DNA of 8,843 bases from Candidatus Saccharimonadota bacterium (lineage in GTDB: Bacteria > Patescibacteriota > Saccharimonadia > Saccharimonadales > Saccharimonadaceae): contig WRKS01000011.1 of NCBI GenBank assembly GCA_009778015.1, positions 1 to 8,843 of the forward strand, given 5' to 3'. Under the pieces are notes generated by a model. It searched no databases. It was not told the origin of the DNA and saw only the letters and a program-made list of their open reading frames with translations. The position numbers and the translations under genes are program-made. Every line of letters begins with the position of its first letter. Position 1 is the stretch's first letter. Positions 1 to 4,556 of this stretch are shown here, one piece after another.

Positions 1-19
1 AACACCCCACATACATTTA

Positions 20-298
20 TTAGCCTAATAGGATGGTGCGGTGGGAGATGGCGTATCTTGGGCCGCCGCGTTCGGCGCCGGAAGAAAACACACCAGCCCG
101 ATTATTTGGTCCGGTTGAGTCTCCGCCAAATGGATTCCATTGCAAGTCTGAATAAGTGCTATGTACCGATGCTCCGTTCCAAGCGCCATTATAGCTAACA
201 ATTGACGCTATTTCAGCCAGACTATCACCAAAGAATCGGTAATTACCAGCTAATGCGCCATTAACTACCGCAAGACTGTTGTCCGCCACGCCGAGTTG
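20..298 (-). CDS. silent cassette arm 1L, variable C-terminal lectin-like half (partial by design)
   Basis: An open frame of 92 residues runs from the QLGV codons of the palindrome to a stop in the tail, with no credible ribosome binding site or start codon, so it is probably only expressed when joined to an upstream constant gene. The family skeleton is present: QLGV, FFGDSLAE near residue 23, WNG near 40, FGG near 57, AGVF near 67 and the end SHRTILLG. The order of W-N, P-x-GG, G-V-F and a final S-x-R-x-x-L strand recalls the C-terminal half of C-type-lectin/FGE-like domains; this is recognition by eye and not a profile search. A C-to-A change on the coding strand turns the usual terminal TAC into TAA, so this arm alone lacks the final tyrosine. 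Confidence 0.65.
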   Translation of the reverse strand, partial: QLGVADNSLAVVNGALAGNYRFFGDSLAEIASIVSYNGAWNGASVHSTYSDLQWNPFGGDSTGPNNRAGVFSSGAERGGPRYAISHRTILLG

Positions 299-315
299 GA
301 CCAACTCGGCGTGGC
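285..315. repeat. central palindrome 1 (putative recombination site)
   Basis: Two inverted copies of CCAACTCGGCGTG (287-299 and 301-313) are separated by one base, A300. Symmetry extends two more base pairs on each side, giving 15-bp arms. Both flanking arms start exactly here, reading outward as QLGVA. Confidence 0.85.
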
Positions 316-595
316 AGGTGTTGCCGCTATTAGGGGCGGGGGATTAGTTAATAACGCTTTATTTTTCGGAGACAATATGGCAGAAACAATCAGCCGGAAT
401 AGCTGGAACGGCAGCTGGGATATGAGCGAAGCTCGCTCCGTAGAGCCAGATACTCTTACGCAAGGCCCATGGTCGCGTTTGGGTGGTGCTTCACGAGCCG
501 AGGCTAACTCCCGTTCCGGAGTATTCGGCTTTAATCGTTGGCCAGGCAACGCGCGCAACGATTCCTCCCACCGCACCATACTATTAGGCTACTAA
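302..595 (+). CDS. silent cassette arm 1R, variable C-terminal lectin-like half (partial by design)
   Basis: This start-less frame encodes 97 residues from QLGV to SHRTILLGY, the longest of the six arms. Visible blocks are GGGLVNNALFFGDNMAE (about residues 12-28), WNGSWD (about 35-40), GPWSRLGG (about 54-61), SGVF (about 70-73) and the invariant end. The PWxxxGG...GVF spacing is what suggests a C-type-lectin/FGE-like ligand-binding surface. It diverges from arm 1L across the palindrome and converges on arm 2L across the membrane-protein gene, so 1R and 2L would belong to one invertible segment. There is no promoter or ribosome binding site in front of it. Its open frame despite apparent silence suggests periodic use. 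The domain assignment is tentative. Confidence 0.65.
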   Translation, partial: QLGVAGVAAIRGGGLVNNALFFGDNMAETISRNSWNGSWDMSEARSVEPDTLTQGPWSRLGGASRAEANSRSGVFGFNRWPGNARNDSSHRTILLGY

Positions 596-607
596 ATGTA
601 TGTGGGG

Positions 608-645
608 GTAACAGAAAGAGCCGCCCAAAGAAGCAGGGCGGCTCT
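608..645 (-). terminator. hairpin terminator after the membrane-protein gene
   Basis: A perfect 10-bp inverted repeat (617-626 with 636-645, stem AGAGCCGCCC) has a 9-base loop. It starts six bases after the minus-strand stop codon at 652. On the minus strand it is followed by TTCTGTT, a weak U-tract, so it most likely ends transcription of the 652-1185 gene before arm 1R is transcribed in antisense. Confidence 0.6.
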
Positions 646-651
646 AATCTA

Positions 652-1185
652 TTACCACGGTATCCATGTAGTAACAAATATAACTTGGAGGAAACAGACA
701 AGGACGAACAGAGCGCAGCAAATGTTTGCGAGGGTGGGGGTTGGGATCTCATATAGTTTGTGTTCGTATTTGGATGCTAGACCGTAAACAACCCAGCCAA
801 AGACAAGTGTGCTAAGGGCAGACGGTAACGGCAATAGTCGTATATCAAATGGAATGAAAGGGTTTTGCCCAAGAACAACAATAACAATGCCGGCTATGAA
901 TAATCTGGCTGCTCTGCGAAGTAAAACTATATCGGTCTTAGGTGTGGTCGGTGCGTTAAAGTTCAGGGACATTGCTACTATAACCATAGCTGCGGACAAA
1001 AAGCCGTAAGCAAGATAAGGTTCAAGTGGTTGATGCCAAATACGGTCATAGCTTAGTGCGTAGCCGAACGGAAGTTGGGCCAATTCAAGCAGCATTTCAT
1101 ACCAATGTCCTAGAATGGACATCGTACAGAAAACACCGAGTAATGCCAAAAGTCTATGCTTAGCCCTGAGAGGTAATCTAGGCAT
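652..1185 (-). CDS. five-helix integral membrane protein, unknown function
   Basis: The 177-residue protein has about five hydrophobic segments (roughly residues 11-37, 57-75, 93-111, 118-138 and 152-172) and short polar loops. The ATG at 1185 is chosen over an upstream TTG because GGAGG lies eight bases before it. A motif GHWYE at the end of helix 1 faintly recalls the G-W-x-Y-E signature of the PF06541-type (CmpB-like) permease family, but I would not assign it. It is framed by its own promoter (1232-1259) and terminator (608-645), so it is an independent unit placed between cassette arms 1R and 2L. If the flanking palindromes recombine, it would be inverted as passenger DNA. It could be an immunity, transport or envelope protein; the sequence does not decide. 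Confidence 0.75.
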   Translation of the reverse strand: MPRLPLRAKHRLLALLGVFCTMSILGHWYEMLLELAQLPFGYALSYDRIWHQPLEPYLAYGFLSAAMVIVAMSLNFNAPTTPKTDIVLLRRAARLFIAGIVIVVLGQNPFIPFDIRLLPLPSALSTLVFGWVVYGLASKYEHKLYEIPTPTLANICCALFVLVCFLQVIFVTTWIPW

Positions 1186-1231
1186 AAATGTCGCCTCCAA
1201 AATAAAAAGTACACACGAGGTGCCTATCTAG

Positions 1232-1259
1232 ATTATATAACATTTGTTCTATTTTTCAA
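1232..1259 (-). promoter_or_regulatory. sigma-70-type promoter of the membrane-protein gene
   Basis: On the minus strand, TTGAAA (1259-1254), a 16-bp spacer and a perfect TATAAT (1237-1232) are seen. The predicted start near 1225 gives a leader of about 40 bases containing the GGAGG site. The rest of 1200-1335 shows no gene or repeat. Confidence 0.65.
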
Positions 1260-1349
1260 GGCTCAAAGAAACGGGGGCCACTGACTAAATTAGCAAGAGT
1301 ATACGATCTATTTGGATTGGGGAATTTTCCTCACCCCCCACACATACAT

Positions 1350-1628
1350 TTAGTAGCCTAATAGTATGGTGCGGTGGGAGACGTAACTATTGGAACTACC
1401 GGCACCAGTACCGAATCCCAGGGCACTAGCTTCAGATCCGAAATCAGAACTGCCGCCACGACGGTTTATAGGGCTAGATGTAGTGACATTATTTGAAACA
1501 CCATCGTTCCAACCCGCACGTGTAATGTTAGCAGCGCTAATAATCTCTGCTTGAGCATCGCCAAAGAATAGAGAGTTATTGGCTAGACTACCGAGCCTTG
1601 TAACGTTATTGCTCCCCACGCCGAGTTG
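1350..1628 (-). CDS. silent cassette arm 2L, variable C-terminal lectin-like half (partial by design)
   Basis: The 92-residue start-less frame reads leftward from the palindrome. It contains QLGVGSNN, a SLANNSLFFGDAQAEIIS block (about residues 14-31), GWND near 39, SPINRRGG (about 52-59) and GFGTG in place of the usual G-V-F, then the invariant SHRTILLGY. It lacks the P-W pair of the other lectin-like arms, so the binding surface would differ. A TTG farther upstream inside arm 2R opens the frame but has no ribosome binding site and crosses the palindrome, so I reject it as a start. With arm 1R it forms the convergent pair of the left complete segment. There is no sign of decay. Confidence 0.65.
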   Translation of the reverse strand, partial: QLGVGSNNVTRLGSLANNSLFFGDAQAEIISAANITRAGWNDGVSNNVTTSSPINRRGGSSDFGSEASALGFGTGAGSSNSYVSHRTILLGY

Positions 1629-1642
1629 GCCAACTCGGCGTG
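1617..1642. repeat. central palindrome 2 (putative recombination site)
   Basis: A perfect 26-bp palindrome, 13 + 13 with no central base. The halves are identical to those of palindromes 1 and 3, which have one extra central base. Symmetry stops exactly at the 13-bp half-site here, which helps define its true limits. Confidence 0.85.
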
Positions 1643-1906
1643 AGCAATACTGGCGCAATATATAATGGTGGGCTTGCCAATAAGCCTAGATTCTTCGGCT
1701 CCTCTACATCGGAAATAGTATCGCTTACCGGTGCTAATGGCAACTGGAACTCTGGTCGCTCTGAATCAGTCCGTGCAACCGACCCGTGGTTCTATATGGG
1801 GGCTTTATCAGGTGTCACTAATTATCGCGGCATCTTTTCTTCGGCTCACACTCCTGGCAGCACCAGTAGCACCATTTCCCACCGCACCATACTATTAGGC
1901 TACTAA
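1631..1906 (+). CDS. silent cassette arm 2R, variable C-terminal lectin-like half (partial by design)
   Basis: At 91 residues this is the shortest arm. The frame enters through the palindrome as QLGVSNTG and continues with NGGLANKPRFFGSSTSEIVS (about residues 12-31), NWNSG (about 37-41), DPWFYMGA (about 51-58), RGIF (about 66-69) and SHRTILLGY. The second G of the GG motif is A here, the clearest departure from the skeleton. The GTG inside the half-site would be the only nearby start, but the codons before it match the shared QLG of the other arms and there is no ribosome binding site. It diverges from 2L and converges on 3L across the small RNA and the DUF3800 gene. Confidence 0.65.
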   Translation, partial: QLGVSNTGAIYNGGLANKPRFFGSSTSEIVSLTGANGNWNSGRSESVRATDPWFYMGALSGVTNYRGIFSSAHTPGSTSSTISHRTILLGY

Positions 1907-1939
1907 ATGTATGTGGGGGGTGTACATAAACCATTAATA

Positions 1940-1968
1940 TTGGCAAAAGGTAGTTGGTATGATATAAT
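1940..1968 (+). promoter_or_regulatory. strong sigma-70-type promoter of the small RNA
   Basis: TTGGCA (1940-1945), a 17-bp spacer and a perfect TATAAT (1963-1968) lie 22 bp outside the end of module 2 and point rightward. The predicted start is near A1975. No coding frame with a ribosome binding site follows, only structured sequence and a terminator. Confidence 0.7.
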
Positions 1969-1974
1969 GTAGCT

Positions 1975-2077
1975 ACAAAGATTCGCTCTTTGAATTGGCG
2001 CCTTGTGCGTACTTTCCGAACGAGCTCTCGGGTAGAAGGCGAATCGCCCAAGAAAGTAGCCCTTTTAGGGCTTTTTT
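1975..2077 (+). ncRNA. unrecognised structured small RNA (about 100 nt)
   Basis: A strong promoter and an intrinsic terminator bracket about 100 bases. The interior can form a 7-bp helix GATTCGC (1980-1986) with GCGAATC (2039-2045) and a second 7-bp helix TACTTTC (2010-2016) with GAAAGTA (2052-2058). The two cross, as in a pseudoknot. Competing pairings exist: CGCCTT (1999-2004) with AAGGCG (2036-2041), the local hairpin GGCG-AAT-CGCC (2038-2048), and a 4-bp CCGA/TCGG hairpin (2016-2031). The only + strand open frame over it starts at a TTG without a ribosome binding site and runs antisense into the convergent DUF3800 gene, so it is not credible. It does not match signatures I know for SRP RNA, tmRNA, RNase P or 6S RNA. 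It lies between cassette arms 2R and 3L. Function unknown. Confidence 0.55.
2058..2077 (+). terminator. intrinsic terminator of the small RNA
   Basis: Stem AGCCCT (2058-2063) pairs with AGGGCT (2067-2072) over a TTT loop and is followed by five T residues (2073-2077). It ends 17 bp before the convergent DUF3800 stop codon. Confidence 0.8.
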
Positions 2078-2094
2078 CGTTATCCGACTATACG

Positions 2095-2730
2095 CTACAG
2101 ACCGTATTCCCAAATATCATCCACCTTATCTTTTATGTAGCGCAAGCAGTTGACTGTATCTACCTTGTCTTTTTCGTATTTTCGGCGGGTTGCCCCGGCC
2201 ACCATATCCGCAAGCTGAATAAGCGTATCGCTCGTGGAATTGACCATCTTTAGTTCTGCCATCCTATGGTTACCCTTATTAAGCTCCTTGCGTAAATACG
2301 AAGCAGATTGTTTACGATAATTCTTGCCGCTGCTACCATCTATGTAAATCTTGGCCTCTCGCATATAGTCATAATGCAACAAAACCTCCCGAATCACAAA
2401 GCGATAAAATGAGTCGCTCTTTTTAAGAAGTGGTTCGCTTATCTTGGTTTTGTCAACCACCACCGCTCTAACCTTAAAATCATATATTTTGATATTGTTA
2501 AAAAACGCTTTCTTCTGCTCCGGTGAGCTCTTATGGAACTTGAACTCTCGCTCTTGCTTCCAACCCAATTTATCTTTTAACACTTTCAGCCCAGCACCAG
2601 CGAATTCAGCATTATGCACATTATCAAAAATGATACAGCAAACCACAAAGTATTTACTTGAGCTTCTATTAAACTTAAACCCCGGATCTCCCGAATCATC
2701 CACGAAGATTAGCTGCTTCCCTTTGCTCAT
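2095..2730 (-). CDS. DUF3800 family protein
   Basis: The 211-residue protein fits the DUF3800 family, predicted to have an RNase H-like fold. The N-terminal motif is FVDDSGDPG (residues 9-17, acidic D11 and D12). A central strand ends in IYIDG (D131), and the C-terminal signature is STSDTLIQLADMVAGA (165-180, with D168 and D175). These acidic residues could form a metal-binding nuclease-like site; activity is unproven for the family. DUF3800 genes are often found among mobile and defence genes, which suits its place between cassette arms 2R and 3L. No Shine-Dalgarno motif precedes the ATG; its promoter predicts a near-leaderless mRNA. It is lysine-rich and appears more AT-rich than the housekeeping genes to its right, compatible with transfer. 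It is complete and shows no sign of decay. Confidence 0.85.
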   Translation of the reverse strand: MSKGKQLIFVDDSGDPGFKFNRSSSKYFVVCCIIFDNVHNAEFAGAGLKVLKDKLGWKQEREFKFHKSSPEQKKAFFNNIKIYDFKVRAVVVDKTKISEPLLKKSDSFYRFVIREVLLHYDYMREAKIYIDGSSGKNYRKQSASYLRKELNKGNHRMAELKMVNSTSDTLIQLADMVAGATRRKYEKDKVDTVNCLRYIKDKVDDIWEYGL

Positions 2731-2738
2731 ATAGTACT

Positions 2739-2768
2739 ATCTTATCATCTACTGTCTCTATATGCCAA
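2739..2768 (-). promoter_or_regulatory. promoter of the DUF3800 gene
   Basis: On the minus strand TTGGCA (2768-2763), an 18-bp spacer and TAAGAT (2744-2739) are seen. The predicted start near 2732 is only two bases before the ATG. The -35 hexamer is the same as in the small-RNA promoter and lies seven bases outside module 3. Confidence 0.5.
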
Positions 2769-2786
2769 CCCTCTCCCCACATACAT

Positions 2787-3071
2787 TTAGTAGCCTAATA
2801 GTATGGTGCGGTGGGAGACACCACCGTTCGCTCCACCTGCAGTTGAAGTAGCGCCAGACGCAAAAACACCAGCCCCGAACAATGAAGCTGTGTTTGATAC
2901 ACCGCCAAGCATAGGCCAAGGGCTACTCGCAGCAAAGGCTTGTGCAGCATCACCGTTCCAAGCTCCCCAGCTATCAGTGGTTGATACGACTTCTGCTGTG
3001 ATGCCACCAAAGAATTGAGGTTTATTCGCCAGCATACCCATAACAGCATAGGTATTATCCACGCCGAGTTG
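2787..3071 (-). CDS. silent cassette arm 3L, variable C-terminal lectin-like half (partial by design)
   Basis: The 94-residue start-less frame gives QLGVDNTYAV, MLANKPQFFGGITAEVVS (about residues 14-31), WGAWNGD (about 36-42), SSPWPMLGG (about 50-58), GAGVF (about 67-71) and SHRTILLGY. It is the best match to the WNG...PWxxxGG...AGVF pattern of lectin-like domains among the six. The LANKP stretch is shared with arm 2R, its convergent partner in the right segment, but nucleotide identity there is limited, so only the ends look homogenised. Runs of small residues (A, G, S, T) fill the C-terminal variable part. There is no promoter or ribosome binding site next to it. Confidence 0.65.
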   Translation of the reverse strand, partial: QLGVDNTYAVMGMLANKPQFFGGITAEVVSTTDSWGAWNGDAAQAFAASSPWPMLGGVSNTASLFGAGVFASGATSTAGGANGGVSHRTILLGY

Positions 3072-3089
3072 GGCCAACTCGGCGTGGAT
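3057..3089. repeat. central palindrome 3 (putative recombination site)
   Basis: The 13-bp half-sites at 3060-3072 and 3074-3086 are separated by one base, G3073. Symmetry continues three more base pairs each side, giving 16-bp arms, the longest of the three, because both arms start QLGVD. Confidence 0.85.
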
Positions 3090-3359
3090 GATGGAGAAGC
3101 TATAAGGGCCGGCAGGCTTGTCAATAATCCTAGGGTCTTTGGGGATGCTTTAGCGGAGACAGGGTCACGCAATGCTGTCTCTAATGGCTGGAATGCGGAC
3201 CGCATATCTGTCGGCTTTTCTGAATATCCGTTTCAAATTCGTGGTGGGCAGTCTGCCGATGCAAACAATGGAGCGGCTGCGGGCACATACACAGCTGCAG
3301 GGTCTCGTGGCCAAGCCGCAAATATCTCCTCCCACCGCACCATACTATTAGGCTACTAA
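3075..3359 (+). CDS. silent cassette arm 3R, variable C-terminal lectin-like half (partial by design)
   Basis: The 94-residue start-less frame has QLGVDDGEAI, GRLVNNPRVFGDALAETGS (about residues 13-31), NGWNAD (about 37-42), YPFQIRGG (about 51-58), AAGTYT in place of A-G-V-F, and SHRTILLGY. An in-frame codon farther left would add 20 residues read antisense through arm 3L, which I reject. This is the outermost arm of the array on the right: no fourth palindrome follows before rpoD, so it would be the fixed end of the array. Readthrough from rpoD would cross it in antisense. Confidence 0.65.
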   Translation, partial: QLGVDDGEAIRAGRLVNNPRVFGDALAETGSRNAVSNGWNADRISVGFSEYPFQIRGGQSADANNGAAAGTYTAAGSRGQAANISSHRTILLGY

Positions 3360-3379
3360 ATGTATGTGGGGGGTGAGGG

Positions 3380-4555
3380 TTAGGTCCCCAAGAAGTTAAT
3401 CAGCTTTGAGCTGTCTTTGTGTTTGCGGAGTCGGGCTAAGGCCTTAGCCTCAATCTGGCGGATGCGCTCACGCGTCACCGAGAACTCAGCGCCGACTTCC
3501 TCCAGAGTATGCACTCTTTCGCCGCCGATACCGTAGCGCATTTGGATGATTTTGCGTTCACGGTCAGACAAGACGTCCAGCGCCTTGGCAATTTGCTGCA
3601 ACATCAAGGTTTTGTCGGTTGATTCCTCCGGCGTCAAATGCGTCGTGTCCTCAATGAAGTCCGACAACACCGAGTCCTCATCGCCTGCCCCGTTGCCGCG
3701 GCTGATTGTCGCGTCTAGCGAGGTTGACTCTTGGCGAATCTTGAGTATCTGCTCAATCTTTACCTTCTCCATATCCAGTTCTTCGGACAGCTCGTCTAAC
3801 GTTGGCTCGCGGTTGAGTTTGGCCGATAATTTTTTGGTTGCTCGCGCTAGACGGTTAATTGTATCCACCATATGCACCGGCACTCGCACCGTCCTAGATT
3901 GGTCGGCAATCGCGCGCGTGATGCTCTGTCTCACCCACCAAGTCGCATAAGTAGAAAACCGAAAGCCCCTTGTCGGGTCAAATTTGTTGACAGCGCGCAT
4001 TAGCCCGATGCCGCCCTCTTGAATCAAGTCCTGAAAATCCAAACCGCGGTTGAGATAGCGCTTGGCGATAGAGACTACCAAGCGCATATTGGCCGTTACC
4101 ATGTGGTCGCTTGGGCGCGATAGTTTATTTATCTCGTTTTCCTCTCGGATAGTCAGCTTCTTTTTCTTTAGCTCCGCCTTTAATTCGTCGCACCGTTTGC
4201 TATTCCGGGCGATGCCCTCGGCTCGGCCTTTTGACCCCTCAACCCGGTTTTTCCATTCGGCTAGCGCCGCCTCGCAGCGGGTTAGTTTGGTCAATGTCGC
4301 CTCGTATTCGGCGCGTTTTTTCTCTAATTCCATCAGGCGCGGGCGGTTCGCCAAAATCTGCGCCGACAATTTCTCTTCCTCCTCAAAGGATAATAGTGGC
4401 GTGCTGCCGATTTCTTTGAGGTAGATTTTGATGGAGTCATCGGCAAAGCCCTCTACATCATCTGCGACATGCTCTAAATCCGCCTCAATCTCCGCTTGGT
4501 CAATCTCTTCCACATCAGCAAGGTCGCTTAGATCTAGGTTCTTCTCTTCGTCCAT
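3380..4555 (-). CDS. rpoD: primary RNA polymerase sigma factor (sigma-70/RpoD)
   Basis: This 391-residue protein directs core RNA polymerase to housekeeping promoters. Region 1.2 is at about residues 40-70 (DDSIKIYLKEIG). Regions 2.1-2.4 run about 154-225, with NMRLVVSIAKRYLNRGLDFQ, DLIQEGGIGLMRAV, FDPTRGFRFSTYATWWVRQ and the -10-reading helix. Region 3 is at about 226-300, and region 4 at about 320-388 has the -35-binding helix-turn-helix (LEEVGAEFSVTRERIRQIEA). Region 1.1 is essentially absent, replaced by a short acidic N-terminus. Between 1.2 and 2.1 lies a lysine/glutamate-rich, probably coiled-coil insertion (about 70-150). It follows dnaG with one base between stop and ATG, the classical primase-sigma pairing, so translation is probably coupled. 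No terminator is seen before cassette module 3. Confidence 0.96.
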   Translation of the reverse strand: MDEEKNLDLSDLADVEEIDQAEIEADLEHVADDVEGFADDSIKIYLKEIGSTPLLSFEEEEKLSAQILANRPRLMELEKKRAEYEATLTKLTRCEAALAEWKNRVEGSKGRAEGIARNSKRCDELKAELKKKKLTIREENEINKLSRPSDHMVTANMRLVVSIAKRYLNRGLDFQDLIQEGGIGLMRAVNKFDPTRGFRFSTYATWWVRQSITRAIADQSRTVRVPVHMVDTINRLARATKKLSAKLNREPTLDELSEELDMEKVKIEQILKIRQESTSLDATISRGNGAGDEDSVLSDFIEDTTHLTPEESTDKTLMLQQIAKALDVLSDRERKIIQMRYGIGGERVHTLEEVGAEFSVTRERIRQIEAKALARLRKHKDSSKLINFLGT

Positions 4556-4556
4556 T

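Larger units (their letters stand above)
5..607. repeat. cassette module 1 (inverted pair 1L/1R)
   Basis: The outer ends are inverted copies of the 42-bp tail, at 5-46 (minus-strand arm) and 566-607 (plus-strand arm), with the palindrome at the centre. The left tail differs from the consensus at two bases, 20 and 32; the right tail matches it. No target-site duplication is evident beside the C-run and G-run ends. Confidence 0.85.
1336..1918. repeat. cassette module 2 (inverted pair 2L/2R)
   Basis: Inverted tails lie at 1336-1379 and 1877-1918 around the palindrome at 1617-1642. The left tail carries two extra bases (CACA in place of CA just after the C-run), outside the coding part. The left flank CCTCA before the C-run also occurs, inverted, outside the right end of module 3, so homology can reach beyond the 42-bp core. 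Confidence 0.85.
5..3371. other. shufflon-like array of silent C-terminal cassettes
   Basis: Three inverted modules together carry six start-less coding arms. Each arm begins at the 13-bp half-site CCAACTCGGCGTG, which encodes QLGV with a preceding base, and ends in a common ~42-bp tail encoding SHRTILLGY plus stop. Palindromes centred near 300, 1629 and 3073 divide the DNA into two complete segments: about 301-1629 with arms 1R and 2L, and about 1630-3073 with arms 2R and 3L. In each segment the arms converge, which is the topology of shufflon segments, where a recombinase inverts DNA to swap the C-terminus of a surface protein. The intervening genes are unusual for a shufflon. The array appears to continue to the left of the window. 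The structure is seen directly; the inversion mechanism and role in surface variation are inferred. Gene conversion from silent copies is the main alternative. Confidence 0.7.
2775..3371. repeat. cassette module 3 (inverted pair 3L/3R)
   Basis: Inverted 42-bp tails lie at 2775-2816 and 3330-3371. Similarity continues outside both ends: the left flank reads AACCCTCTCCCC and the right flank, inverted, AACCCTCACCCCCC, so the inverted repeat is longer here than in modules 1 and 2. The right end stops about 8 bp from the rpoD stop codon. Confidence 0.85.

Noticed and set aside
285..315. Similarity of the half-site to the R64 shufflon sfx repeat (CCAA, CGG and a later TGG in the same order)
   Set aside because: The match needs a 2-base gap, is short, and relies on memory of the sfx consensus. 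It is kept only as a hint and not used as evidence for an Rci-like enzyme.
265..579. Long minus-strand frame opposite arm 1R, and similar frames opposite the other arms
   Set aside because: They are shadows of the arms: no ribosome binding site, no family skeleton, and they cross the palindrome.
5..607. MITE or insertion sequence with 42-bp terminal inverted repeats
   Set aside because: The repeats carry the coding end of each arm in frame, no target duplication is seen, there is no transposase, and the interior differs fully between copies.
1975..2730. Type III toxin-antitoxin pair (pseudoknot RNA plus DUF3800)
   Set aside because: The RNA is convergent with the protein gene and not upstream in the same direction, there are no tandem RNA repeats, and DUF3800 is not ToxN-like.
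20..3359. The arms as six independent small genes
   Set aside because: None has a promoter, ribosome binding site or ATG at its beginning. Possible TTG/GTG starts fall inside the shared palindrome.
5..3371. Diversity-generating retroelement
   Set aside because: The lectin-like arms fit such targets, but there is no reverse transcriptase or template repeat, and the arms differ in length and in many base types, not only at adenines.
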